64,000 bases of DNA from Coix lacryma-jobi var. lacryma-jobi. Taxonomy: Eukaryota; Streptophyta; Magnoliopsida; Poales; Poaceae. This document shows positions 33,087 to 44,783 of this stretch, piece after piece (position 1 is the stretch's first letter; each line of letters starts with the position of its first letter). The notes beneath the pieces were generated by a model. That model had not been told where the DNA came from. It did no database searches and was given only the letters and a program-made list of their open reading frames with translations. Position numbers and translations under genes: made by a program. The stretch lies in contig CM019824.1 in the NCBI GenBank assembly GCA_009763385.1, forward strand, positions 150,170,305-150,234,304, read 5' to 3'.

Positions 33087-36000
33087 TAATATATATAGAA
33101 GAGATAGAGAAGAGATTGTGACTTATGAGATATCAGTGCATTGTGAGACTCTCTGACTTTGTGTTGCCCCTTTATCTTTTGCACTATTTATCAAATAAAA
33201 AATAATCCAACTAGCTCCAAACTAGGTTATTAGGAATGGCTTAGCCGTTCCTATATATTTAATGCATGTATACAGCTAACTTCTCTACAGTCTACACTAT
33301 GAACATGGATTCATGGCTAAATGTGATCCATCCAGCCCAGGTGGGGTTGGCCGAGGCCTAACAAATTAAGGTTGTTCGGACCCCAACAGTTCTTATGTAC
33401 ACCCACTCGGAGAAAGACTCAATCTACATAAAAGACTAGTCTGATAGGGGAAGAGTGACTCTCCATTTTAATGTGGCTTCCTCCTCCCAAGCTAAGCAAT
33501 GTGGGATTATTCAGAGGCTCACACGGTCGCCGTCCGACTACAACTGGGCCACTTGGCTCATCTTTGTTGCGTTTTTGTCAGCGGATAATAATGGAGGATG
33601 TCCTTATCAAAATGTAAGCATATAATCAACTCCTAAGAATAAAAAAGTATGCTTCTCTCTTTCATCTTCCTTGCTCTCTATGTATGGACTCACTCTCCAA
33701 TTGTATATACTAGTGTCTTTGTGCGCGCCGTTGCGCGCCCGTGTAATTTTGCAGTCATATATTTAAAGAATAGAGCTATAACTATAATTTTGTATATGTT
33801 GTTGAAACAAGAAAGGGATGATGTTGATCTATAATATTTATATATAATAATACAAAATACGACTCGTACCGTGGTTATATAGTGATAGGAGATATGTTTG
33901 ATTGACAATACTATATTGATAGACATATGTTACAAGACATATATATTACATATATATATATTGCAAGACATAAAGTAGTTGTTTGCTGATAATGGTTCAC
34001 GGTTTAGGATGTTGAAAAACCATCTTGATCATATGTGGACCCCGAAAGTATGTGGATAATATAATAGGATCATAACAAAGCATGAAAATAAGCCGGGAGC
34101 TAATAAGCATCTAAAACAGTGAAAATAAGGCATGGATTATGTGACTAATTGGGTAACAAAGCAGAGTGCTGGCTAACTGGTTCATACTAAGAGTGTGATG
34201 AGAAATTATGGTGTATGAATCCATATTACTTCAAATTTTTCCCATTAACTTGGTGCATCAAAGAGATCTACAAGCTGATAAACCAAAACAACTTCTATAT
34301 TGAATAAAGGTTTTTCTAGGACAAAAATTTAGTTATATTAGATAAAGACTCGTTTCCCCGAACAGAATCTAGATTTCTCATATAACGTGGAACTGATATA
34401 AGAGCACATTGAAACATTTCATTAAAATAGAAGTTTGTTTTACAGAAAAGAACAACTATATTTAAAAAGATTTTATTTTGGTTGCTCTGAAATCTAGTTG
34501 TCCCATAATGTGTAACTCATTTGTAGAGATAAGCATAACAACACTCAAATGATGCATGACTAAGCCGTGGAAACTAAGAGCAAAAGAAAATAAAGTTATC
34601 CAAAACAACAGCTAACCAGAGTAGTTAGAAACTTCATTAGGACCAAAGAAATGCAGAATGCACCACTGCAAATACCTGAAGTTAACAGATAGAAAGTTTA
34701 CCAAAGAAACTGAAGATGGCATAAACGGCACATGTAGATTAGAAGGGAAGCTTACATATGGAACTTCTGAAACTGTCAAAAAAATTAAAAGAGAGATCAT
34801 AAACTCTGATAACACGAATAAAACTAACATATCATAGGGAGCATAGCCACCCTATGTTTTCCTGTAGAGTCAAAAATTGTTAGTTCTGAGTTGGACAGAT
34901 GCTAATATAGCTTATACAACTAAGACAACTAAAACACTTAGCTGACCAAAAAATGCGAGGAGGAAGTAAAAGCTAAGTCACTAATTCTATGTAAAAAGGT
35001 AGCGTTGTAAACCGCATAACGGTGTGATCAAATGCTGCAAATATAGGAAGCAAAGCTCTAGCCATGACATTAGTTGTCTATCCAAAACAAGGAGGCCAAC
35101 AACCTAACACATAAACATGCATATGAGTAACTTACCAAGGACCGAAAACCACGTTTCTTATTTCCTGCGTCCATTACGCAGTAAAAGAGCAGCAAGATTT
35201 GTGTAACCGCCAATAGAACGAAGGCTCTAAGAGACATGGACACTAGTAACTTACCAATAACCCAAAACCATGTATTTCACTGAATGCATCATATATGTAG
35301 TAAATGAGCGATAAGAGCATGTGAGCATGTTTTGTAGAACAAAACAAGAATGAATTCAAACAGGCAAGGCATACCGAGGCCACTATTCATGCAGTAAGCA
35401 CTAAGCAGGTACATATTAAAACACGATGAGTAGCAGCCTCCAATGCTAGAACAGGAAAACCATACGAAGAAGTATACAAATATATTGCAAACGGAAAACA
35501 CAAAATAGAAGTTACTTAGTCAACACCTAGTTAACCCCATCTAATTAGCAAAGATAACATGCACCAATATGCCACTTAACACGTTTCAGGATCCCATAAT
35601 TCAAAAAACATGAAACATAAAAAAGACAAACAGACAAATATATTGTAATACTGTAAATAAAAAAAATCAAAATATGAAATCTAATAAGCAGCACTGGCTT
35701 GGTAAACCAATCTAATTAGCAAGGGAGTAGAGGCAACGGTATGCCAGCAGACAACGCACTATAAATCACAAACTAAAATCACAAAACAAATAAATTGGAA
35801 CCTAGTAAAGCAAATTGATTAACAAATAAAAGAGCCATTTCTACAAACACGCAAATAAAATAGTAAGCACAGGAAATATCAGTAAACCTGTACTGTTTGG
35901 CTCTTCCCCTTTTTCTATGGAGCCTATCTAACCAACAACTACTAATATCATTTTGATTGTAAAAACACAGATTCAGATCAGAAGCAGGGAGGACAAAGGA

Positions 36001-36102
36001 GAAGGCGGAGAAGCCCAAGCAATCAACTGGAAGCTGTTTCTTTGACGGAATCCGCTTCAAGAAATCTAGGCCATTCACTGGAATATCAGATGATAAAAAA
36101 AA
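33087..36102. other. AT-rich intergenic stretch, no gene identified
   Basis: Mostly AT-rich. Includes cgcgccgttgcgcgcccgtg near 33725, recalling the palindromic word at 10408, and short TA runs near 33940. I see no gene, RNA gene or typed element. The minus-strand run 36078-35882 (starts near NGLDFLKRIPSKKQLPV) may be 3' UTR of the exon-like segment to its right. Confidence 0.4.
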
Positions 36103-36230
36103 TTATGGATGAAGTGGCCATCGCTCCTGGTAGAGGAGCAGGTCAGCCTTGTCTGGAGTAATAACTGTGAAGCAATTGTGGACAACATCGTACATGCCTG
36201 ATAGATGAAAGGGCACAATAATTGGCTCCT
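36103..36230 (-). pseudogene. Terminal-exon-like segment, 128 bp
   Basis: Minus strand: acceptor CTGTATCTTCAG, then 42 codons ending in TAA at 36103. The peptide (VPFHLSGMYDVVHNCF, TVITPDKADLLLYQ, ERWPLHP) has the composition of a real protein and no low complexity. I do not recognise the family. No upstream exon is found to the right before the Tat-3 LTR at 37050, so it is either a remnant or its gene was cut off. Confidence 0.4.
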
Positions 36231-36248
36231 CTGAAGATACAGGTACAG

Positions 36249-36690
36249 TGAAACTAACCTTGCCTTATTCAACTGTATCCTTTACCAAGATTCAGTCCCC
36301 ATAAGCCATTTATTGGTGTTTATCCATCGACCAAAGTTCTTTTGTCGACGTGGCAAGGTGACAATTAACAATTACTATAGCTACAAATCTGGCATGGAAG
36401 CATGGTTTGTCATAGTTTCCTTAGGCAAGTGGCCATTTTTACAGTAATATGAAAGGACTACAACACACGGTGAACTAACCTTGCCTTATTCAACTGTATC
36501 CTTTTACCAAGATTCAGCCCCCATAAGCCATTTATTGGTGTTTATCCATCGACCGAAGTTTCTTTTGTCGACGTGGCAAGGTGACAATTAACAATTACTA
36601 TAGCTACAAATTTGACATGAAAGCATGGTGTGTCATAGTTTCCTTAGGCAAGTGGCCATTTTACAGTAATATGAAAGGACTACAACACAT
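36249..36690 (+). repeat. Tandem duplication, two ~222-bp units
   Basis: Units 36249-36470 and 36471-36690 are nearly identical (for example attggtgtttatccatcgac and tgtcgacgtggcaaggtgac in both). A third, short, diverged piece (agccatttactgttgtttat) lies at 36723-36760. Confidence 0.93.
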
Positions 36691-36760
36691 AGCAATTTTT
36701 TAAATTGCACTTTTAAAACCTAAGCCATTTACTGTTGTTTATCCATCGACCAAAGTAAAC

Positions 36761-37049
36761 CGATATTAGAGCTAAGTTTGTTGGTTATAGCATCCTAATT
36801 GTGTGGTATATCCTTTCAAATGCTTGTGCCAACAGATTTTACTGAAACCCAATAGAATCTATAAGAAACATTATATTTATAATAAAAGTCAAGTAACAAA
36901 GTGAACATAATACCTTGAATTGTTATGGATGTGCGAAGTGCATCCCAAAAAAAACCTGCAGGCTGCAAAGATATACTAAGGATAGATTAAATACAGATAG
37001 GTATGCTACGACAAGAGCACAAGAGACCAAAAAATTGTGACGAGGTTGA
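36761..37049. other. Host-like stretch up to Tat-3, no gene seen
   Basis: AT-rich; ends at the Tat-3 LTR. No ORF or typed repeat I can support. Confidence 0.4.
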
Positions 37050-37544
37050 TGTCGACGAAATATGATCGATAGTCTACCAAGGGGTATGCCCAAGGTAGTA
37101 GATTGAGCGGCGGAGGCGTGCGAGACGTCTGCAAAGCGTAGACACAGGGACGTGAGACGGCGATTTAGATAGGTTCGGGCCGGCAAGTCGTCGTAATACC
37201 CTACGTCATGTGTTCTGGTGGCTGGTTTGTATTGCTGATTGGATGATCAGATGGGATCTGAGTTGATCTCGGGTCTGATGGACCTGAGATGAGAGGGGGT
37301 CCCTGCTCGCCTTATATAGTCGGGGAGCAGGGTTACAGTTGTCGAGTCCTTATCAGATTAAAAGCGGGTCCTTAAGGCAAGGAATCCGGATCTAACTCTA
37401 GGATCTTCCTTGGCGGGCAAGGCTTCTGAAGAGTCCTTGACGAGCACAGCGAGCTGGTCGTTGCTGCAAGGCCTCGCGAGCTGGGCTGTTCTTGACGAAG
37501 GGCCCTGTAGGTCCATGGGGGTATACGGAGGTAATATCCCCACA
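37050..37544 (-). repeat. 3' LTR of Tat-3
   Basis: On the minus strand it starts TGTGGGGATATTACC and ends TTTCGTCGACA. A TATA box (ACTATATAAG) lies at 37311-37320, and a purine-rich tract (GTGCTCGGGGACTAGC) precedes it at 37545-37560. The left boundary could be 37047 instead of 37050. Confidence 0.75.
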
Positions 37545-37929
37545 GCTAGTCCCCGAGCACTTTGTATCCGTTGGCGACGACGTCTTGAGCTTGTCCGAGC
37601 AGGCGAAGTCGATGTCGGGCAAGTAAGGCTCGCCAGAAGGATGTAAGGTGCTCAAGAAATTTTTTGAAGAGCTTTCTTCTGGTGAAGTGTATCCACTTGG
37701 AGCTTGCAAGACTATAAGGAACAACGAGGTCATAGTAGAAGTCTATGCAAGTCCAACTTGACGGAGCGTCCTTGAATTGTCAGAGAAAAACAAAATACAT
37801 TCACCGCAAGGTGAAGGGTATCCACTTAGTCCCCGAGCTTGGTAGTAGGTGTTGAAGACACATGGTGCCGGGCTTGTAGAACATTTAGCAAGTGCCCCGA
37901 TGAGATGCCCAAAATTAGCACCCTGATCC

Positions 37930-39610
37930 GAACAGCATGGAGCGACTTGATGCACACCGGCGACGAGTGAAGGCGACGACGAGCGAAGGCAGCGACGAAC
38001 GAAGGCAGCAACGAGCCTGGTCGGTGACGAGTGAAGGCGGTGACAAAGGCGTCGACGATCCTGGTCGACGACGAGCGAAAGTGGCGAAGAGCCCGGTTGA
38101 CAGCGGGCGAAGACGACGACGAGCGAAGGCGGCGACGAACGAAGGCGGCGACGAGCCTGGTCGGCGACAGGCGAAGACGAAGTCCCCGAGCCTGGTCGGT
38201 GACGAGCGAAGGCGAAGTACCCGAGCCTGCTCGGCGACGAGCGAGTGCCATGTCGATGAACCTGGTCAGCGACGGGCGAAGGCCATGTCGATGAACCTGG
38301 TTGGCGACGGGTTGATGAACCTACGACCTTCTGCTTAGGAAACAGAAGACGGCGATGAGCGATGGCGAAGTCCCCGAGCCTGGTCGACGACGAGCGAAGG
38401 CGAAGTCCACGAGCCTGGTCGGCGACGAGCATAGGCGAAGTGCACGAGCCTGGTCGGCGACGAGCGAAGGCGAAATCTCCGAGCCCGGTCGGTGACGAGC
38501 GAAGGCGAAGTCCCTGAGCATGGTCGACGACGGGTGAAGGCGAAGTCCATGAACCTGGTCGGCGATGGGCGAAGGCGAGGTCAATGAAACTGGTTGGCGA
38601 CGGATTGATGAACCTACGACCCTGTGCTTCGAGAATAGAAGGTGGCGAAAAATGATGGCGGCAGCGAGCGAAAACGGCGATGAATGATGGCGGCGGCGAA
38701 AGACGAGACGACAATGAGCGAGCGAAGACGCCGCGAGGCGAAGTCCCCGAAGCCCGACTCCCCGCCGAACGAACACTTTTCTGGCGAGCGAAGGCGGAAG
38801 TCCGAGCCGGGTCGGTGACGAGTGAAGGTGAAAGTTCCCCGAGCCTGGTCGCGACGAACGAAGGCGAAATGCTGAGCCGGTCCGGGACGGACGAAGGGGC
38901 GAGAGGAGCCTGGTCGACGATGAGCGAAGACGAAGACGAGCGAAGCGGGTGGCGACGGCGAGCAAAGGTGGCGATGAGCGACGACGGCGACGACCCGGTC
39001 GGCGACGAATGAAGGCCGGGGTGACGAGGCCTGGTCGGAGACGAGCGAAGGCGACGAGGAGCCTGGTCGACGATGAGCGAAGATGTCGACGAGCGAACGG
39101 CGGCGATGACGAGGCGAAGGTGACGATGATCGACGACGGCGACGAGAGTGGAAGGCGCGGAGAAGAGAGCACGGTCGGCGACGAAACAAAGGGGCGATAG
39201 GCCTGGTGGAGGACGAGGCGAAGGCGAAGTCCCCGAGCCTGGTTGGCGGCGAGCGACTGGCGGCGTCGACGAGCCTGGTCGACGACGAGCAACGGCGGCG
39301 ACGAGCGAAGGCGGTGACGAGCCCGGTTGACGACGGTGAAGACGATGACGAGTGAAGGCAGCGAGGAGCCGGGTCGATGATGAGCAAGGGCAAAGTCCCC
39401 GAGCCTGGATGGCGATGAGCGAAGGCGAAGTCCCCGAGCTTGGTCGGCGACTTGCGAAGACGAAGTCCCCGAGCCTGGCCGGCGGCGAGCGACGACGGCG
39501 ACGGGCGAAGGCGGCGACGAGCTTGGTCGACGACGAGCGACGGCGGCGACGAGTCGGGTCGACGACGAGGGACGCCGAAGTCCTCGAGCTTCAGCGATGA
39601 GCGAAGGTGA
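37930..39610 (-). repeat. 35-bp minisatellite array of Tat-3
   Basis: Degenerate units of about 35 bp built from gaagtccccgagcctggtcg then gcgacgagcgaaggc. A longer unit is also repeated: tgatgaacctacgacc occurs near 38312 and 38607, about 295 bp apart. No stop occurs in most units, which creates three overlapping minus-strand ORFs of over 320 codons that are not genes. Confidence 0.9.
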
Positions 39611-40039
39611 AGTCCCTGAAGAATAAACATGGAGAGCAGAAGTACATGTTGATGTACAAATAAAATATGGAGAAAAACCAGTGGCGAAGGATGACTGCAG
39701 CTTGACGAAGTCCCCGAGCCTGGAGTTGACATGGAGCGTCTGGAGACGGAGACGGAGCTAGCCGCGGAGGCCCAGGTCGCCGATGTAGATCTTTTTGCCG
39801 CAAGCAGTAGTAGAACGTAGCATGGGAGAATAGTCTGTAAATAGACTTTTGGGCGAATAGAGGCAAAACTTGTAGCGAGTCGGCGTGTTTTGCATATTCC
39901 CCGAATTTCGCAGACCCAATAGCCGTGAGCCGTAGCAATGAACAGTTCAGCCTTGGGTTATCCCAGGATCTGTAGCATAGAGCGTGGAGCTCGTTTACGC
40001 GTAGGAGTCAAGGGCGTCGCCCAAGGAACCGCTGCTGGC

Positions 40040-40580
40040 ATCCCATAGCGCAGAGGGCATGCGCTCGTGCACGCGTAGGGAGGTACCAAGGACAGGGTCT
40101 TTTCCGAGAGGCTCGATCGTGGCGTGACCTGGGCAAATGGAGACCGTTTGTCGAGCGCGTGGGTAGCGCGTGTAGCCTCAGAAGTCTCAGCCCAAGTTAG
40201 CCTTTCCTTCGTAGCGCAGAGGGCGGGCACTCAAGCACGCGTAGAGAGGTCGGGATGTCCCTTGGGAGATCGAGTTGTTGGCCACCATAGCGCAGAGGGC
40301 GGGCGCTCATGCACGCGTCCGATGGTGACAACAACCCCGGCTCTGAGTTTTCGTCGGCGTTAGTCAGGCTGCTTGGAGACCGCATGGAGAACGTGCGCAT
40401 AACCGGCGCATACAGGCACCGGACGTATAGCCTCCGGAGGTCTCAACCCAAGCTTAGCCTTCCCTTTGTAGCGCAGAGGGCGGGCGCTCATGCACACGTA
40501 GAGAGGTCAGGACGTCACTCGGGAGGACTACTGGCCGCCATAGCGCAGAAGGCGAGCGCTCATGCACGCGTCTGGCGGTG
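40040..40580. repeat. Nested repeat with tagcgcagagggcgggcg units
   Basis: The word tagcgcagaggg followed by gctca and cacgcgt occurs at about 40045, 40212, 40288, 40469 and 40541. Spacings of 76, 181 and 72 bp show that a two-unit block of about 255 bp was duplicated. Confidence 0.85.
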
Positions 40581-40624
40581 GCAGTTGCCCCTGCTCTGAG
40601 ACTCCTTCAGCGTCAGCCAGGCTG

Positions 40625-41110
40625 TTTGGAGAGGTCGGCGAACGTCTAGAGTGATCGGCGATCGTTTTGGAGAGGTCGGCGAACGTCTGGAGTGGTCGGC
40701 GATCGTTTGGAGAGGTCGGCGAGTCATTTGGCGAAGACGGCAACGAGCTCGGTTGATGATGCTGGACGACGACGAGCGACGGCGGCGACGGGCGAAGACG
40801 ATGACGAAGGTGGCGGCGATCCTGGTCGATGATGAACAAAGGCGGCGACGAGCCGTATGTAGATCCGATCTTGGGTGGCGGGCAGGTCGGCGACGAGCCT
40901 GGTTGATGATGAGCAAAGGTAGCGATGAGCCTGGTCGACGACGAGCGACGACGGCGACGGGTGAAGACGACGACGAAGGCGGTGGCGATCCTGGTCGATG
41001 ATGAACGAAAGCGGCGACGAGCCGTATGTCGATCCGATATTGGGCGGCGAGCGGTTCAGCGACGAACCCGGTTGACGATGAGCGAAGGCGGCGACGAACG
41101 TAGCGATGAT
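40625..41110. repeat. 41-bp and ~170-bp repeats of Tat-3
   Basis: Three ~41-bp units start with gaggtcggcga at about 40631, 40672 and 40712. Two ~170-bp units follow; gatcctggtcgatgatgaa appears near 40818 and 40987, and gagccgtatgt in both. Confidence 0.85.
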
Positions 41111-41250
41111 CCTCTTGTTGGCCCGGTTGTGGCCTCGACCAGGTCGTCGTGGTGGATGGATCTTGGCGCGCATGTGTAAGGACCTGTGTGGCCTAGAGGG
41201 GGGTGAATAGGCCTGTCAAAAATCACAGCTCGAAACTTAATTAGATAAGC

Positions 41251-41320
41251 CCGGCACTACCGCTCTGTGCCTGGCACTGCCGCTCCCCGGCACTACCGGC
41301 CTCAGCCCGGTACTGCCGCG
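41251..41320. repeat. Palindrome cluster 1 of copia-2 (LTR)
   Basis: Four copies: ccggcactaccg, ctggcactgccg, ccggcactaccgg, ccggtactgccg. Core CGGCA-N-TGCCG. Confidence 0.9.
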
Positions 41321-42034
41321 AAGGGTAGAACCTGAGACTGCAATTCGAAATCCAGCCACAACAAACTGATTCTATATGAATGGAAATGTAGCACTAGGTT
41401 TCCTGAACCAGCAGAACCAACTCTAACAAGCCAAAAATATAGAATGTAGTACATCGGGCCAAACCCTAGAATCTATCACAAGCTCACAAGTATGGAATAT
41501 GAAAGCAAGTAAGCACAAGAGACAACTGATTTATCCCGTGGTTCAGCTCGCCACCAAGGCTTGCCTACCTCCACGTTGTTGAGGTTGACCACTTAGGTCA
41601 TGAGCTTTGCAACTCTTCCTCATTCTCAAGTCAAGGAACCAAATCCTTGAGATGAGGGGTGATAATACTAGCTGCACAAGCGATTACAAACCTCCCAAGG
41701 CCGCCACACAAGTTGGGTAGCTCAAGGGCGACGCCTAGCCGGCTAGGGTTCCAAGAACCCAAGAGTAATAGAATCAAATCCACTGGCTATGGCTCAAATC
41801 AAGTTCTCTAGGAAGGAGATCTCAGCTAGGGCTTCTCTTTGGTGAAGGTTTGAGGCTCTAACTCACTTGGAATCAATAGGAATCAAAGATTTGGTGAGAG
41901 AGAGATTGGGAGCCTTCAATGAGGAGAGAAAGCCTTGTCTGGAGGTAGGAGAAGAGTTATGGTCGTGGGTGACCGTTGGGGTGGCAGGGAGATGAAGTAA
42001 ATATCCCCTGCCTTCCAACGGTTACAACAAGTCA

Positions 42035-42084
42035 CGGCAGTGCCGGCCTTAGCCCGGCAGTGCCGCGCCCCGGCACTGCCGCGC
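42035..42084. repeat. Palindrome cluster 2 of copia-2 (LTR)
   Basis: Three copies: cggcagtgccgg, cggcagtgccgc, cggcactgccgc. Confidence 0.9.
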
Positions 42085-42424
42085 CTACTAGTGAGACAGA
42101 AATAGATCTGAATTCAATGCAGCTGTCTTTGGTTAGAAATAGGGATGGCTTGGGTTGGTTTGAGCACATATCATTCAGCCATAGCAATGTATTTGCATTC
42201 CCTCTTGATAGTACGACATTCCTATAACTCAAATTCAAATGAAAAAGCTTGATATAGCACTTTGAGTCCGGATCCGATGAAATATAGCATGAGGGGTCCA
42301 CCAACACATATGCACCATCCTTTCTTAACATTAACCTGCTTGTCATCTTCATAAATCTCATTAGTTCTCCAATCATGAGGTCATTATCACCAAAACCCAC
42401 AATTAGGGCTTGATTGCACTTACA

Positions 42425-42440
42425 ATCTCCCCCTTTTTGG
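42425..42440 (-). other. Polypurine tract of copia-2
   Basis: The minus strand reads ACCAAAAAGGGGGAGATTG directly before the LTR start TGTAAG, a form common in SIRE-type elements. A second similar tract (CCAAAGGGGGAGAATT) lies inside at 43027-43042. Confidence 0.85.
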
Positions 42441-42710
42441 TGATTGATGACAACACAATCGAAGCTTACAATAGAAGGGTACAATACTTGAGATTTAGAA
42501 GCTTAGGTGTGAAACCTCCCCCTAAATGTGTGAATGAGAGCTGAAATCTCAAATTGGCATTAGAGGCCAACATTCACATATTCAAAAGTGAAGAGTAGGT
42601 TCAGTTTTACATCTAATAGCTTTGTGGGGTGCAACTAAATTGTGTCAAGAATAATACGTGATGCGAATGACAGTTTAAGCACAACAGAGTGGTTTGCTGC
42701 CTGTCAGCCA

Positions 42711-42784
42711 GAGCGGCACTGCCGCTCTAGGCGCGGCACTACCGGAGCCCTGCGCTGCCGGCCTGGGAGCGGCACTACCGCTCA
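42711..42784. repeat. Palindrome cluster 3 of copia-2 (spacer)
   Basis: Four copies, between LTR and extra ORF: gcggcactgccgc, gcggcactaccgg, gcgctgccgg (worn), gcggcactaccgc. Confidence 0.9.
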
Positions 42785-43096
42785 GACTTCCAGACAGCAA
42801 ACGCAGCGGAAATTAACATAGCCACAAAGCATAATAAACAACAAGACTAAACAGAATATGACAAGCTAGAAAAGCATAAAAGGTACATGTCCACATCCAA
42901 GTCTAAAAAGTAGCAACATAGAGTATTACAAATTAGAGTTTTGATCGAATCAAACTCCCTCACAACTCACAACTACTAAAAGATGGGGACATGAACAAGA
43001 AAGTGTTGTACCCCCTTCTCTTCACCTAATTCTCCCCCTTTGGCAACAAGTCACCAAAAAGAGAGAAGTAGAGAGAAGAGAAGAGTGTCCAAACAC

Positions 43097-44635
43097 TCAC
43101 TCATCATCCGAAGTGATCTTGTCCCACTGAACTTCTTCGGTCTTATCATCATCGTCGTCGTCGTCGGACTCCACAACGGCCTTCCCATGTCGATGGGTGG
43201 TACTGGTGTAGCGGGTCGAGGCACGTGTAGAACGACGTGACGGCTCTGGCACTATCTCCTCCTGCTCCTCATCGTCATCGAAGTCTATATCATCTGAATC
43301 GAGACTGGAGAGGTCGAAGTGAGGTGGAGAGCGGGGTGGAGGTAACGGCGAACGACCCGCCCGCTCTCGCTCTGCTCGCTGCTCAACAAGTGCCTGGTGA
43401 GCTGTCTGGGCTACGTAGGTGCAGGTAGAGAAGATGACCTTGATCCATTTGGCCAGCTTGCTCTTCTTCTTCCTCTGATAGGAAGGGCGGGAGCTCTCTG
43501 GCCTATCAACTGCTGCTGCCCCTGCTGCTGCTGCCTTCTTCTTCTCCGCTCTATACGGCTCATGCAACCCATCCTTGGCAAAGGTGTAGCCGGATACCAT
43601 CTCAATCATGTACATGATGTAGGGGGCATAGAGCACTGCCTTCCTAGCATCCTCGGCTGCCACCTATAGCTCAGTCCAAATGAAGCTAGAGATGGAGAAG
43701 TGGTTCGCCCTGAGGGCCATCCTAGCCAACATGTTTCTCCCATATCCATAGAGGTTAGAATGAGAACCACTCTTGGGATTGAGAGTCTGCCTGAAAAGGT
43801 TGTTCAACATATAGTAATAGCCCTTTAGCCCCTTGACCAACCCGTCTGCCTTCCTAGGATCCTCATACATGAAGGCAATCTCATTATCTGTCAGAGTCCT
43901 CTCCTGATGCAGACTATCAAGCTCTCTATCCCCGCTGCCCAAACCGAGAATCCTAGCAAAGGTATCATAAGAAACCTTGTAGTGACGACCCTCGGTCATC
44001 CAATGCATCTCCTCTACCACATTATCAACATAGAGCGTTGCATGAAACTGATGGATGATCTCGGTATTCCAATTATAGCTGAAACCCATCAAGTCATACA
44101 TGTTCCTCTCCTTGCAAGTTGCTATTACCCTGTTGATATCACGATCATGCTTGGCCTCCAAGTGCTCCCAATCAACATACTTCATACTAAGAATTTTCTG
44201 CTTCTTGGCATTGTACAGGACTGAATGATAGAAATCAGAATGAAACTCATTCCAGAACCTGTAGTCAATGCCCATGTCCTTCTGAAAGTTGTATGGGTTG
44301 AGCTGGCACTGTGTCTTCACCGAGCTGAACTGCTGGTAGTAAGACACGGGCTGCCTATCCTTGGTGTCCTGTGGAGGCCTCTCCTGCACATCCTCTGTAT
44401 ATGGCTGCAAGTGGGCTCTGCTGACTTCTGCCAGATGCTCTGGAGTGTTGGGATAAAGGTCATCACAAATCTGTCGCCCTTGCATCTGTTGACGAGCATC
44501 ATCACGAATCTGCTGCCGTGCTGATGTATCCCCTTGGGAGCTAGAGCCACCTCGGCGAGATGGCTGCTTGCTCCTCCCCTGAGCAGATCCATCCTCTGCT
44601 TCACCCTTCTCTCATCACCTCTTCCGCCCGACATC
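43097..44635 (-). pseudogene. Extra ORF after RNase H, plant transposon-protein domain
   Basis: Main stretch 44485-43664 then 43663-43097, in the same frame and separated only by a TAG at 43664-43666 (CAG to TAG would be one change). The first part (WNEFHSDFYHSVLYN, KYVDWEHLEAKHD, MYDLMGFSYNWNTE, FHATLYVDNVVEEMHWM) resembles the putative plant transposon protein family (Transposase_32). The second part is charged: a KKKAAAAGAAA patch and an acidic tail (DDDDDDDKTEEVQWDKI). A further stretch 44634-44486 is open in another frame. SIRE-type elements carry an extra ORF here, sometimes called env-like. No signal peptide or membrane segment is evident, so I do not call it an envelope protein. Confidence 0.6.
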
Positions 44636-44744
44636 TAAAACATGGAAACTGTGAATTAGAAGACTGCATAAGTGCTGGTAGGTTATAGTGAGGCAATAGG
44701 CTTTGATGGATAGGGTGTTATTTGGATCAAACCCCTGCTCGTGG

Positions 44745-44783
44745 TCCGGCACTACCGCTCGGAGAGCGGCACTGCCGCGCGGG
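44745..44783. repeat. Palindrome cluster 4 of copia-2 (upstream of extra ORF)
   Basis: Two copies: ccggcactaccgc and gcggcactgccgc, 19 bp apart. Confidence 0.88.

Larger units (their letters stand above)
37050..41174 (-). mobile_element. Tat-3: 3' end of a gypsy element with minisatellites
   Basis: A 3' LTR (37050-37544) followed on the right by repeat-rich non-coding DNA up to 41174, where copia-2 begins. The 5' part must lie beyond copia-2, outside the window. Long repetitive 3' regions are known in Tat-type elements; assignment to Tat rests on that and on the LTR/PPT form, not on any coding domain. Confidence 0.65.
41175..42424 (-). repeat. 3' LTR of copia-2
   Basis: 1250 bp. The minus strand starts TGTAAGTGCAATCAAGCC and ends GGTCCTTACA. 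Its end resembles the copia-1 LTR end. Holds two clusters of the CGGCACTGCCG palindrome (41251-41320, 42035-42084). Confidence 0.85.

Noticed and set aside
37743..39732. Three overlapping minus-strand ORFs of 323, 323 and 372 codons rich in Arg, Ser and Pro
   Set aside because: They are readings of the 35-bp minisatellite in all three frames; 35 is not a multiple of three and the unit lacks stops. No domain.
43097..44635. Envelope glycoprotein in copia-2
   Set aside because: The position fits so-called env-like ORFs, but I see no signal peptide, membrane anchor or cysteine pattern; the sequence looks more like a plant transposon-protein domain.
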